Shown here one piece after another: positions 7,705-16,257 of a DNA stretch of 53,372 nucleotides. This DNA comes from CAZMNY01 sp964635375 (lineage in GTDB: Bacteria; Planctomycetota; Planctomycetia; Pirellulales; Pirellulaceae): assembly GCA_964635375.1 (NCBI GenBank), contig CAZWOU010000025.1:1-53372 (forward strand), written 5' to 3'. Numbering within the stretch: position 1 is the stretch's first letter; the number at the start of each line of letters is the position of its first letter. The notes below the pieces were generated by a model. It was not told the DNA's origin. It saw nothing but the letters and a program-made list of their open reading frames with translations, and ran no database searches. The position numbers were made by a program, and so were the translations under genes.

Positions 7705-9765
7705 ATGCAATTTGACCTCCAGGCGCCCTTTGCTCCGGCCGGGGACCAACCGCAAGCTATCGATGAATTGACTCGGGGCCTGAAAGAGGGGCGTCCTTCA
7801 CAGATGCTCGTCGGGGTCACCGGTTCTGGCAAGACGTTCACCATGGCCAATGTGATTCAAGCCGTACAGAGGCCAACGCTGGTCATATCACACAACAAGA
7901 CCTTGGCGGCCCAGCTCTACTCCGAATTCAAAGCTTTCTTCCCTCGCAATTCGGTCAACTACTTCGTCAGCTACTACGACTATTATCAGCCGGAAGCCTA
8001 CATACCTCAGCGTGATATCTACATCGAGAAAGACGCTTCGATCAATGACGAAATCGACCGACTTCGTCTTGCCACCACCAGCGCATTAGTCAGCCGGCGC
8101 GACGTGATCATTGTTGCGAGCGTCTCGAGCATCTACGGTTTAGGCTCGCCAGACGACTACAGGGACATGATGGTCGCGGTCCGCAAAGGCCAGACGTTGG
8201 ACCGTGACGACATGCTCCGCCGTTTGGTAGATATCCAGTACGATCGCAACGATGTTGGATTTGAGCGAGGGAGGTTTCGCGTTCGTGGCGATTGCGTCGA
8301 GATCTGGCCATCGTATGAGGAGTATGCCTATCGCATTGAACTGTGGGGCGATGAAGTCGATCAGCTGTCCTTGATCGACCCAGTCAGTGGCGAGACACTC
8401 TCCAAAGAGGACCAGCTTTTTGTCTACCCGGCCAAGCACTTTGTGCTGCCGGAATCTCGTATCGAGAACGCCGTCGCGATTATCAAAGAGGAACTCGAAG
8501 AGCAGTTGGAGAAGTTCCGCGGGCAGGGCAAGTTGTTGGAAGCCCAACGCCTCAATGCGAGGACCCGATTCGACATCGAGATGCTCAGCGAGGTCGGGTA
8601 TTGCCCTGGCGTGGAGAACTACAGCCGCCCATTGTCGGGTCGCGAACCGGGCGAGCGACCGCATACGCTCTACGATTTTTTCCCTGACGACTTCTTGTTG
8701 TTTGTCGATGAGTCGCACGTGACGACTCCGCAGATTCGCGCCATGTATGCCGGCGATCGCAGCCGAAAAATCAACTTGGTCGAGCACGGTTTTCGCTTGC
8801 CGTGCGCCTTGGATAATCGGCCGCTTAAGTTTGAGGAGTGGCAAGAGATCGTCAAGCAAGCCATCTATGTGTCTGCAACGCCAAGTGATTTTGAACTGGA
8901 GGAGAGTGGCGGCGAGGTGGTTGAGCAGATCATCCGGCCCACGGGGCTGTTGGATCCGGTCGTCGAAGTTCAGCCGGCCCGCACCCAGGTCTCGCATCTC
9001 CTGGGACAGGTTAAGGAGCGAGCCGAGTTGAAGGAACGCGTGCTCGTCACTGCGCTAACGAAAAGGTTGGCTGAGGATCTGGCCCATTACTTGAGTCAGA
9101 ATGGCGTCGCCTGCAAATGGCTCCACAGCGAGCTCGACGCCTTCGAACGCGTCGAGTTGCTGCGCGATTTGCGGGAAGGGCAATTCGATTGTCTCGTGGG
9201 AGTCAATCTGTTGCGGGAAGGTCTCGATTTGCCAGAGGTCTCTATGGTGGCGATACTCGATGCCGATAAAGAAGGTTTTCTTCGCAGCGAAACATCGCTG
9301 ATTCAGACCATCGGTCGAGCAGCTCGCAATGTCAACGCAAAGGTGATTCTCTACGCCGACAAAATGACCGATTCCATGGCCAAAGCGATCGAAGAGACTC
9401 GGCGGCGACGTGAGATTCAGCAGACCTTCAATGAGCAGCATGGGATCACGCCCGAGACCATCCGCAAGAACGTGCGAGTCGGTATCGAGTCGGCGTCAGA
9501 GGCGAGAAAGAAGGCGAACGAAGCTGTCGGCCGGACGGACGAAACGGAAATCGTCAACCAAGAGCTTCTCAATCAGCTCGAAGGTGAAATGCTTGAGGCG
9601 GCCGAAGATCTCGAGTTCGAGAAAGCCGCCGCCATTCGCGATCGAATCACCCATCTGCGAGATTCTCTCGGCGAGTCGATTGTCAGTGCGAACGCGAAAA
9701 CGGCCCCGAACAAACGGCGACGAAAAGGCCGATCTCAGATCCCCAGGCCCAAGAAGCGGAATTGA
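7705..9765 (+). CDS. uvrB: UvrABC excinuclease subunit B
   Basis: UvrB is the damage-verifying helicase of nucleotide excision repair: it is loaded by UvrA, opens the DNA and recruits UvrC. The 686 residues include the Walker A GVTGSGKTFT (37-46), the beta-hairpin region beginning YYDYYQPEAYIP, the Walker B box LLFVDESHVTTPQ near 340, the motif YVSATPSDFELE, the motif VI phrase QTIGRAARN, and a C-terminal UVR domain (EIVNQELLNQLEGEM) that binds UvrC. The ATG at 7705 is preceded by AGAAGGG about ten bases away. An in-frame extension back to 7597 would overlap the ComEA-like gene and has no family similarity. No LexA-type operator is recognisable by eye. Confidence 0.97.
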   Translation: MQFDLQAPFAPAGDQPQAIDELTRGLKEGRPSQMLVGVTGSGKTFTMANVIQAVQRPTLVISHNKTLAAQLYSEFKAFFPRNSVNYFVSYYDYYQPEAYIPQRDIYIEKDASINDEIDRLRLATTSALVSRRDVIIVASVSSIYGLGSPDDYRDMMVAVRKGQTLDRDDMLRRLVDIQYDRNDVGFERGRFRVRGDCVEIWPSYEEYAYRIELWGDEVDQLSLIDPVSGETLSKEDQLFVYPAKHFVLPESRIENAVAIIKEELEEQLEKFRGQGKLLEAQRLNARTRFDIEMLSEVGYCPGVENYSRPLSGREPGERPHTLYDFFPDDFLLFVDESHVTTPQIRAMYAGDRSRKINLVEHGFRLPCALDNRPLKFEEWQEIVKQAIYVSATPSDFELEESGGEVVEQIIRPTGLLDPVVEVQPARTQVSHLLGQVKERAELKERVLVTALTKRLAEDLAHYLSQNGVACKWLHSELDAFERVELLRDLREGQFDCLVGVNLLREGLDLPEVSMVAILDADKEGFLRSETSLIQTIGRAARNVNAKVILYADKMTDSMAKAIEETRRRREIQQTFNEQHGITPETIRKNVRVGIESASEARKKANEAVGRTDETEIVNQELLNQLEGEMLEAAEDLEFEKAAAIRDRITHLRDSLGESIVSANAKTAPNKRRRKGRSQIPRPKKRN

Positions 9766-9816
9766 TCTGAGCGAATCCCGCCATTCGAACCTCCCTGCGT
9801 GAATTGCGGCAAAAAA

Positions 9817-9844
9817 ACGGGCTGAAACAGATGTTTCAGCCCGT
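9817..9844 (-). terminator. Strong, probably bidirectional terminator between uvrB and the repeat lipoprotein
   Basis: A perfect 12-base stem (ACGGGCTGAAAC at 9817-9828 with its complement at 9833-9844) has a 4-base loop. On the minus strand it is followed by a T7 run, so it mainly ends the lipoprotein transcript. On the plus strand the tail is only TGGTTT, so termination of uvrB would be weaker. Confidence 0.85.
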
Positions 9845-9915
9845 TGGTTTGGCTCGCTCTCAGCCCCCCTCCTCGATACTTGCTCGCAAGGACGGCCGTT
9901 GTTTCCTGGGCATCA

Positions 9916-10293
9916 CTACTTCTTCTCGTCCTTCTTATCGTCCTTCTTATCGTCCTTCTTATCGTCCTTCTTATCGACCGACGGATCGAGATCGATCTCC
10001 AGTGAAGGCACTTTTTCACCTTCGGCAGCTTCAGGAGCTTTGTCGCCTTCAGGAGCCTTGTCGCCTTCGGGAGCCTTGTCGCCTTCGGGAGCCTTGTCGC
10101 CTTCAGGAGCCTTGTCGCCTTCAGAATCATGATCGCCCGGTTCATGATCGCCGTGTTCGCCGTCGTCTTCGTGGCCTTCAACGGGAGGGTTAACGTTGAC
10201 GGGGCCTTCATCAATGATGCCGGGTTCTCCGCCGCAACCGAGTGTGAAAACCGCGAGTGCCGCCACGGCCAAAAGGGTGTAGAATCGTTTCAT
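9916..10293 (-). CDS. Small acidic/Lys-rich repeat lipoprotein
   Basis: A 125-residue protein with a lipoprotein signal peptide (MKRFYTLLAVAALAVFTLGC, lipobox FTLGC) and no globular core. The mature part starts with a His/Asp/Glu-rich stretch (EGHEDDGEHGDHEPGDHDSEGD), then has five copies of EGDKAP, a short non-repeat (EAAEGEKVPSLEIDLDPSV), and a DDKK tail repeat. It would be exposed on a membrane as an extended charged chain. Weak divalent-metal binding by the His/Asp stretch is possible but unproven. Similar small low-complexity lipoproteins are common in planctomycetes. The gene has its own terminator and diverges from the ECF sigma gene. Confidence 0.75.
   Translation of the reverse strand: MKRFYTLLAVAALAVFTLGCGGEPGIIDEGPVNVNPPVEGHEDDGEHGDHEPGDHDSEGDKAPEGDKAPEGDKAPEGDKAPEGDKAPEAAEGEKVPSLEIDLDPSVDKKDDKKDDKKDDKKDEKK
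10031..10120. repeat. Five 18-base tandem repeats encoding EGDKAP
   Basis: The 18-base unit reads (plus strand) close to TCAGGAGCCTTGTCGCCT, with copies differing only at a few third positions. A second array of 12-base units (TTATCGTCCTTC) lies at about 9923-9970 at the 3' end of the same gene. Both are likely to vary in copy number. Confidence 0.85.
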
Positions 10294-10520
10294 CAGTCTG
10301 TACCTTTCCTGGAAGTCGCTTGTGGTTCTAGCCCGATTGTCTTACCGGGCGTAGAAGGTTGATTGGCCTGATTCTCACAGGATGTGATACGAGGGGTAGG
10401 GTAGGTATTCCCATTTCTTGCGTTTTTCCGTTTTTTTTTGCCAATTGAGCGAAGACGGGAATAATGCACCAACGGGATGGATCTTTGGATGTGGCGAGCA
10501 CAAAGAAACGGTAACTGCTC

Positions 10521-11081
10521 ATGACACAGGGCGACGGACCCGCGCGGCCGGACATGGAGACCCTGATCGCGGACCACTCGGCCGCATTGTACGCCTACGC
10601 CTACCGCCTGTCGGGCAGCGCGGCGGAGGCCGAGGATTTGACCCAGCAGACCTTTCTGATTGCCCACCAGAAGGCGGAGCAAATTCGTGACCATAGCAAG
10701 GCTCGCGGCTGGTTGTTCCGGGTGCTGCGAAACTGCTTCCTCAAGAGCCGCCGCAAACCCGAACCATCGACGCCCGGCCCGACGGAGACTGACGTTGACG
10801 CGCTGCCTGAAATTGTGTCTGTGACCGATATCGACGGACAGCGTTTGCAGATGGCCCTGAACCAGCTTCCCGATGCGTTCCGCTTGGTTCTGGTGATGTT
10901 TTACTTCGACGAGTATTCCTACAAGGAAATCGCCGAACAGTTGGAGATCAAGATTGGCACGGTGATGAGTCGATTGGCTCGAGCGAAGTCGCGTTTGCGA
11001 GCAGAGCTTGCGCCGGCAGTTCAAGATGGATCCTTGGGCTGTGTCTATTCGCCCGAATCGCTTCAGGAACCCACAGGGTAG
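10521..11081 (+). CDS. ECF-type RNA polymerase sigma factor
   Basis: A 186-residue sigma-70 family factor. Region 2 covers about residues 12-75 (LIADHSAALYAYAYRLSG then AEDLTQQTFLIAHQKA). A short linker follows, and region 4 lies at about 108-165 (ALNQLPDAFRLVLVMFYFD then YSYKEIAEQLEIKIGTVMSRLARAK). The C-terminal tail of about 20 residues is not conserved. The start ATG at 10521 has only a weak ribosome site; M12 is an alternative. The next gene starts five bases after the stop and encodes a membrane protein with a cytoplasmic N-terminus, so the pair looks like a sigma/anti-sigma operon. The target promoters cannot be read from this window. Confidence 0.88.
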   Translation: MTQGDGPARPDMETLIADHSAALYAYAYRLSGSAAEAEDLTQQTFLIAHQKAEQIRDHSKARGWLFRVLRNCFLKSRRKPEPSTPGPTETDVDALPEIVSVTDIDGQRLQMALNQLPDAFRLVLVMFYFDEYSYKEIAEQLEIKIGTVMSRLARAKSRLRAELAPAVQDGSLGCVYSPESLQEPTG

Positions 11082-11086
11082 TCGTT

Positions 11087-11923
11087 ATGGACGATCGACA
11101 AGCACGATTTATTGATGCGATCGAGGCGTGTCGCCCCGGCCGAGATGATCTGCAGCGCGCCGTCGATGGCGAATACTCGGAATTGACCGAACTAGCTCGC
11201 GAGCTCGAGTCGTCGACGGAACTTCGACAGCGATTTCAGGCCACCCAACAATCGGACGCTAGAATCCAGAAGGCCTTTGTCGACGTACCGAGTCCCCAGG
11301 GGTTGGCAGATCGAATCGCCGCCCACATTGCCCAGCACACGGATGCCGAGAGTGCCCTGAAAGCGGGCGAAGTCGAGGCGGCTGCGAGCCGTGTCGAAAC
11401 AAGCATGAGCGAAACAACCGCCAGAACGTCTATTTGGATGCGAAGACGCTGGTTGATTGCAGCTGCTGCGGCCGCCGTGGTCTTGGCGATCGCCTCCCCT
11501 TGGCTGCTCGACGACAAAAAGTGGACCAAGGATGATGTGCTCAAACGTGTTTCGGATTGGGGAAAGAGCTCTCGAACAGCGTGGCGGGAAGATGACGCCC
11601 CAGCCAAACGCCCTTGGAGTAAGCAGCTGGCCTACACCCCGGACAAAGTGGCTAACGTTCGTTTAGTAGCCGCCGACTCATCCGCGGCGGTGTATCAGTA
11701 TGTGCGTCCGCTGCGAGCCGAGCAGGGATCGATCCGGCTGTACGTGCTCAAGAAGAGCTCGATTGCTCTCCCCGCCTCGCCGCCCCCGACTCCTCAATTC
11801 GACAGCCAGGGCCAGCAGATTGGCGTTTGGGCCGAGGGCGACTTAGTCTACGTTCTCGTTGTTCGCAGCAACCGGGACGCCTATCGCCGACTTGTCCGCT
11901 CCAGCGCTAGGCGAACGGTCTAG
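11087..11923 (+). CDS. Putative membrane anti-sigma factor
   Basis: A 278-residue protein coded five bases after the ECF sigma gene. The N-terminal ~110 residues are hydrophilic and helical (AVDGEYSELTELARELESSTELRQRFQ), like the sigma-binding part of planctomycete anti-sigma factors. One membrane helix lies at about 124-142 (WLIAAAAAAVVLAIASPWLL), preceded by an Arg cluster (MRRR) that puts the N-terminus inside. The C-terminal ~130 residues are outside and include a Pro-rich loop (ALPASPPPTPQF). No ZAS Cys/His motif (HxxxCxxC) is seen, so it is not a zinc-binding anti-sigma factor. The function is inferred from layout and context. Confidence 0.7.
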   Translation: MDDRQARFIDAIEACRPGRDDLQRAVDGEYSELTELARELESSTELRQRFQATQQSDARIQKAFVDVPSPQGLADRIAAHIAQHTDAESALKAGEVEAAASRVETSMSETTARTSIWMRRRWLIAAAAAAVVLAIASPWLLDDKKWTKDDVLKRVSDWGKSSRTAWREDDAPAKRPWSKQLAYTPDKVANVRLVAADSSAAVYQYVRPLRAEQGSIRLYVLKKSSIALPASPPPTPQFDSQGQQIGVWAEGDLVYVLVVRSNRDAYRRLVRSSARRTV

Positions 11924-12253
11924 CGTCTCTTTCCGGCGCCACCCCGAAAAGCTTGGCTAACCCGTACGACCGGCGCCTTTACTCGCGAGTCTGCGGGTCA
12001 ATGTTCCTCGCTGCAACCCTGCGATTCAACCCAGGGCTTGCCGTTTGCCGACGAGTTGAAAGAGCCAGCTCGCGAAACGGTTCATGCGAGAAGTCGAGTA
12101 TTGACGAGTACGGTGGTCGGATCCGCGAGATGTCGCGCGACCTCACGCTGCGGCTTGTCAGTCTGCCGCTCCATTCTAGTTTTTCGAGAGTGCGAAAGAA
12201 GACCTGGCAAACGAGGGCTAGGATCAACCATACAAAGTACGGAGGTTTCGGTC
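11924..12253. other. Intergenic region, no gene seen
   Basis: About 330 bases without a supported gene. Long open frames cross it but overlap the downstream gene out of frame. GGAGG at 12241-12245 is the ribosome site for the next gene. Confidence 0.4.
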
Positions 12254-12664
12254 ATGTTTCGAATCGCCTTTGCAGCGGCCCTGTTGATTGCCTGTGGCCA
12301 AACATTGAACGCCCAAGACGACGTCGCCTTTGGCGAGCCAAGCGCCGCCAGCCCATCCGACCAGCCGGTCGCCGTTCCCGCGGACATCTCGCCCGAGGTT
12401 TGGGTCTACATGCAGTCCCTCAAGCGCTACGACGACCCCAAGCAAGCAGTCAGAAGGAAAGCCGAAGAGCGATCAGCTCGGCGCCGAGCTCGCTTAGAGT
12501 CGCAGCGTTGGTATGGCATCTCGCCTCTTCGCCCCTCCGCTTCCCCCCTGCCCTTCATGGGTTCGGCCGCGCCGTCCTGGGTTGGAAACTCATGGGATCC
12601 CTATCGCTGGGTCAGCCCCACCACGCCCCGAGTCGTTTTGCACGGCGCACGGGTCACTCGCTAG
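12254..12664 (+). CDS. Small secreted planctomycete protein of unknown function
   Basis: A 136-residue protein with a clear Sec signal peptide (MFRIAFAAALLIACGQTLNA, cleavage near AQ-DD). The mature part has DISPEVWVYMQSLKRYDDPKQAVRRKAEERSARRRARLESQRWYG, a helical basic segment, then a Trp/Pro-rich C-terminus (NSWDPYRWVSPTTPR). This type is familiar as a short conserved planctomycete hypothetical. The start is fixed by GGAGG eight bases upstream. No enzymatic motif is seen. Confidence 0.7.
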   Translation: MFRIAFAAALLIACGQTLNAQDDVAFGEPSAASPSDQPVAVPADISPEVWVYMQSLKRYDDPKQAVRRKAEERSARRRARLESQRWYGISPLRPSASPLPFMGSAAPSWVGNSWDPYRWVSPTTPRVVLHGARVTR

Positions 12665-12709
12665 AAGGCATTGGGCCGCGACGATGCGGACGTGCGGAGT
12701 GATTGCAGC

Positions 12710-13957
12710 TCATTCCTTGGACGGAGTTAGCTGTCGCTTACGCAGCCCCACATCGTCGCTTTTTCCGGCCGAATAGACGCCGTCAGGGCCTGCGCTGAAG
12801 ACTGCCCAGCCATCGGCGTCTCTCTCGATGGTGAGTGGTAGGCCGTTGCCAAATGGATCCACCTTGCTTGCGGCGGGTAGTTCAAGGTCTTCCAGCATCG
12901 CCTCTTGGTCCGCTGTTGCGGTGAGTCGCTCGACGACTTGCAGGCATCGTGATGCCGCAAGCCAGCGTAGCGCTGCCGTTCGCGTTGCATCCAAGGCGGG
13001 ATTGGCGGGGCCAGCCGTTTTGGTCGTACCTGCTGCGTTTCGAGCCAAGCCGCCCCTTTCGACCTCTGCAATTTGTTGTTCGACTGAGTCGAATAGTTGT
13101 CCAAGCTGGAACGACATTGCAAACGATCCGCCTTGAGCACGCGCGTTCTCAATGGCGACAACGCGTTCCGTCCGCATCGCGCGCAGGTAGGCCTCGCCGA
13201 TATCATCGTTCGCCATCTCGGCCCGCAAGGCGGTCCGCGTCGCGTCACTTACGTCGCCAGCCCGCAAACCGTCGTTCACCGAATCGGCGCCGGTCTGTCG
13301 AATGGCGACTGAGACTAGCAATGACATCGCACTCGGCTCATGTCCAATATGGCGGCCAAGCCGCAAAACATCGATCCCAACTTGAACGGCCTCGTCTGCC
13401 TTCCCTTCACGGGCCAAGACCTCGCTCTTCAGGCAGAGCACGCGCGCGATCGATCGAGTCGACGCAGCTCGGTCCTGCATGACGCGGATTGACTGACTTG
13501 GTTCGTAGTCGAATTGAGCCCCGTAATTCGGCAGTTGAATCGCCTGGCGAATAGACTCGATCGCGTCATCGTTTTCAGCGAACAACTTTGTGGCAAGTGC
13601 CGCGTCGCTATCCGACAGCGGCCCACCGTAGTCCCTGTTGTCAATCACGGGCGCTAATGCTGCGACGACTTTCGCGACATCTGCGGCCGCGGTCGCGGTC
13701 GCCAAGCCGATAGCGGCGTTTTCCTGATCCGGAATCGTTGCGCTTTGCTGTTTGAGATCTCTGAGCGTCGTCGGTTCGCCCTGCTCGCGAAGCGCCCTGA
13801 TCCTTGCTCCAGTTCCGCTGCCAAAGGCCATGATCAGGGCGACGACAAAAACCACCGCGCCTGCTCCGACGATGCCGACCCAGACGAGTTTCATGCCAAT
13901 GGGTTGTCGTTCGGCCGAATTGGCGGGCGACTCCGCGCGGTCTACCGCGTCGGCCAT
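12710..13957 (-). CDS. Membrane-anchored protein of unknown function
   Basis: A 415-residue protein with one N-terminal membrane helix (about residues 22-46: MKLVWVGIVGAGAVVFVVALIMAF) and a large helical outer region rich in Ala, Asp and Glu. The end reads DPFGNGLPLTIERDADGWAVFSAGPDG, which resembles the closing segment of many secreted planctomycete proteins and of type II secretion pseudopilins; the rest does not look like a pilin. GAGGA lies eight bases upstream of the ATG. The gene follows the enolase-superfamily gene on the same strand with a 66-base gap, so co-transcription is likely. The function is unknown. Confidence 0.65.
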   Translation of the reverse strand: MADAVDRAESPANSAERQPIGMKLVWVGIVGAGAVVFVVALIMAFGSGTGARIRALREQGEPTTLRDLKQQSATIPDQENAAIGLATATAAADVAKVVAALAPVIDNRDYGGPLSDSDAALATKLFAENDDAIESIRQAIQLPNYGAQFDYEPSQSIRVMQDRAASTRSIARVLCLKSEVLAREGKADEAVQVGIDVLRLGRHIGHEPSAMSLLVSVAIRQTGADSVNDGLRAGDVSDATRTALRAEMANDDIGEAYLRAMRTERVVAIENARAQGGSFAMSFQLGQLFDSVEQQIAEVERGGLARNAAGTTKTAGPANPALDATRTAALRWLAASRCLQVVERLTATADQEAMLEDLELPAASKVDPFGNGLPLTIERDADGWAVFSAGPDGVYSAGKSDDVGLRKRQLTPSKE

Positions 13958-14023
13958 GTTCTCATCCTCTGTTTGCTGGGTAACAGGCTCTGTTGGACGC
14001 CGCTCGGGTCTTATCTGACCTGC

Positions 14024-15397
14024 CTAGCTTTGGTCCGCAGGTACGCTGTAGCCGAGGCCAGGGCCATCGAGACAGGCCGTCTCGACGAGGCCCCGGGTGA
14101 TATTGAACATGCCAGGGTAGTCGTTCACCCAGGGTTCGTTTCCAGCGGGGCAATATTGGCGGCCGTTCCCTTCGATGGCTGCGACGGTTGGCATGCGGGC
14201 CGCAAGGCTCGCCGAATGCAGGAAGGAAGCGCCGATGCAGGTCAGGTCCTGGACGCACAGAAACATGTTGTACTTTTGGGCCGCCGCGCCCATCAACAGA
14301 GCCTCACTTTGACCTTTGCACGCCTTCAACGCCACGCCCGAGTACCCTTGTTCCTTGGCGAGAAGCAGGCTTTCGAAATCGATCAGTGACTCGTCGATGA
14401 CGACCGGTTTGATCTTGGCTGCCTCATGCATGCGGTTTTCCGGATTGGCCCGCAAGTTACGGTGTGTCGGTTGCTCAATATACTGAACTCGATCCAGTGC
14501 CTGGGGCGCTTGCTCTTTCAGCCGGTGGAGAAAATCGAGCACATATTCAACGCTTTCGCATTTCTCATTGAAATCGAGCGAGTACCACCATTGCGAACAG
14601 CCCCGCGCGGCCTGAGCTTCTTCGGAAATGCGATCGATCGAGGCGACTCGCTGAACGTCCCAGTTGAGGTCGTCGCCGGCGAGTTTTATTTTCAAGTGGG
14701 TCAGGCCATCGGCCGCGATCCACTCGCCCAGCGTCTCCGCAACGCCGTCGTCGAGACGGTTTTCAATGTCGCCCGGAGACAAGGGGTCGAGCGCGCCGAC
14801 AAGATGATAGAGGGGCAGCTCGGACTTGGGCGAGCGGAGCGTGTATCGATCTAGATATTCGCCGGCAAAGTCCTGGTTCAAGTAGGCCGAAATGTCTCGA
14901 TTGACAAATTGCTCACCGAGCAGGTTGTACGAGTTGGCGTCCAGTGCTTTTCCGTACGCGTCATGAATTGCGCCTTCCAGCGGGCTTGCCGAAACGAGAA
15001 GCGCCAGACGAGGCATGGCTTCCGACATCGCCAGACGAGCAACAACCTCTTCCGCAGCCGAATCGTAGTTCTGGGCGAGCGCATGGGTCAGCTCCAAGGG
15101 ATGCCCATACTCGCTGTGACTGTCGGCCGCTGAGACGATACTGCGGCCCGTCTGAATCATTGCCTCCAAGGTCTGCTCGCCCGGGACGCTCGCCGACGGC
15201 CATCCCCAGGCGTTGCCTACCGGCATGGATCCCAATCCGACCGCTCGTCGACCGTCTCGCGTTTCCACCTGGACATGAACGTTCAAGAGCACAACATCGT
15301 TTACGACGCGTCCACCGAACTTAATCGGCGTTCGGTAGTCGATCCGTTGTTCGGATGTCGTGGCGGAGACGATGCGGATGTCGGTCGATTTGGACAA
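14024..15397 (-). CDS. Enolase-superfamily enzyme (mandelate racemase/muconate lactonizing type)
   Basis: A 457-residue protein of the enolase superfamily, whose members remove the alpha-proton of a carboxylate on a Mg2+ site. The barrel motifs can be followed in order: a KxK-type base in LTHLKIKLAG, a first metal-ligand candidate in WYSLDFNEKC, a second in YIEQPT, a third in VVIDESLID, and a later Lys in ALKACKGQSEAL that could be the opposite base. The protein is longer than the usual ~370 residues, with an extended capping domain. I chose a TTG start at 15395-15397 because GAGGA sits five bases upstream; the longer frame to 15481 would overlap the regulator gene. The regulator gene ends 25 bases upstream, so they form one unit. 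The substrate cannot be read. Confidence 0.75.
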   Translation of the reverse strand: MSKSTDIRIVSATTSEQRIDYRTPIKFGGRVVNDVVLLNVHVQVETRDGRRAVGLGSMPVGNAWGWPSASVPGEQTLEAMIQTGRSIVSAADSHSEYGHPLELTHALAQNYDSAAEEVVARLAMSEAMPRLALLVSASPLEGAIHDAYGKALDANSYNLLGEQFVNRDISAYLNQDFAGEYLDRYTLRSPKSELPLYHLVGALDPLSPGDIENRLDDGVAETLGEWIAADGLTHLKIKLAGDDLNWDVQRVASIDRISEEAQAARGCSQWWYSLDFNEKCESVEYVLDFLHRLKEQAPQALDRVQYIEQPTHRNLRANPENRMHEAAKIKPVVIDESLIDFESLLLAKEQGYSGVALKACKGQSEALLMGAAAQKYNMFLCVQDLTCIGASFLHSASLAARMPTVAAIEGNGRQYCPAGNEPWVNDYPGMFNITRGLVETACLDGPGLGYSVPADQS

Positions 15398-15422
15398 GAG
15401 ATTCCTCGCAAGGTGGATGTGA

Positions 15423-16061
15423 CTAGACCAAACTGTTGCGAACGGCCCATACGGCGGCTTGCGTGCGGTCGTTAACGCCAACTTTGCGAAGGATATGTTG
15501 CACGTGTTCCTTGACCGTCTCGTAACTGATGTGCAGCACCAAGGCGATTTCCTTGTTGGTCAAGCCGAGAGCGACTTGCCGCAACACTTCGCTCTCGCGT
15601 TGGGTAAGCGGAACTTCGACGTCGGCGTTCAAGCGAGGCGTCGCCAAGGCCCCGGTGACTCGGCGAAGTTCTTCTCGAGTCCAGGCATTCTCACCCTTCG
15701 CCACGCTTCGAATGGCGGCCAGCAGCTTTTCGCTGGGCGCGCCTTTGAGCACATACCCAGCCGCGCCCAAGTCGCCGGCTCGAGCCACATAGGTTGGATT
15801 GTCAAACGTCGAGAACACCAGCACAGGCAGCTCCGGCCGGTCATACTTGAGCCGATTCAAAGCGCTTAGGCCGTCGCTTTGGGGCATGCGAATGTCGAGC
15901 AAGACTAGATCCAGATCTGGAAGGAGCGAGGCAGCCTTGCTGACCGCCGCGTCGCCGCTCGCCGCCTCGCCGACAACTTCGATCTCGGTGTCTTGCACCA
16001 GCCGCCGGATGCCAAATCGCACGATTTCATGGTCATCAACGACAAGAATCCGAATGGACAT
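15423..16061 (-). CDS. NarL/FixJ-type response regulator
   Basis: A 212-residue two-domain regulator. The receiver domain (1-120) has the acidic pair VVDDHE (D9, D10), the phospho-acceptor D56 in LVLLDIRMP, S84/T85 and K106 in YVLKGAP. The LuxR-type helix-turn-helix lies at about 149-205 (LTQRESEVLRQVALGLTNKE then HISYETVKEHVQHIL). GGAG precedes the ATG at 16059-16061 by six bases. The enolase-superfamily gene follows after 25 bases. No histidine kinase gene is adjacent. It is intact by all visible residues. Confidence 0.92.
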   Translation of the reverse strand: MSIRILVVDDHEIVRFGIRRLVQDTEIEVVGEAASGDAAVSKAASLLPDLDLVLLDIRMPQSDGLSALNRLKYDRPELPVLVFSTFDNPTYVARAGDLGAAGYVLKGAPSEKLLAAIRSVAKGENAWTREELRRVTGALATPRLNADVEVPLTQRESEVLRQVALGLTNKEIALVLHISYETVKEHVQHILRKVGVNDRTQAAVWAVRNSLV

Positions 16062-16257
16062 TTCCGCTCCAGATTGTTGGTTGCGGCGTCTTGTCCTTCG
16101 CGCCGTTGGGAATCGCCCCAAGTGAAATGTTGGCCATCGTTTGGACTGACGAGATGAGCCGCCGACTACTATGGCATAAAAGCCGCTTGGTTGCCACAAC
16201 GCCAACCGGCTCATCCACCGCTTTTACCGTCGCCAAAGGAATACCGAAAAGCAGCCC

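Noticed and set aside
10031..10120. Regular short repeats that could suggest a CRISPR array
   Set aside because: The units are 18 bases with no spacers, lie in frame in a lipoprotein gene, and have no cas genes nearby.
11953..12702. A 249-codon plus-strand open frame
   Set aside because: It overlaps the secreted 136-residue protein in another frame. The latter has a signal peptide and GGAGG ribosome site, while this frame has neither.
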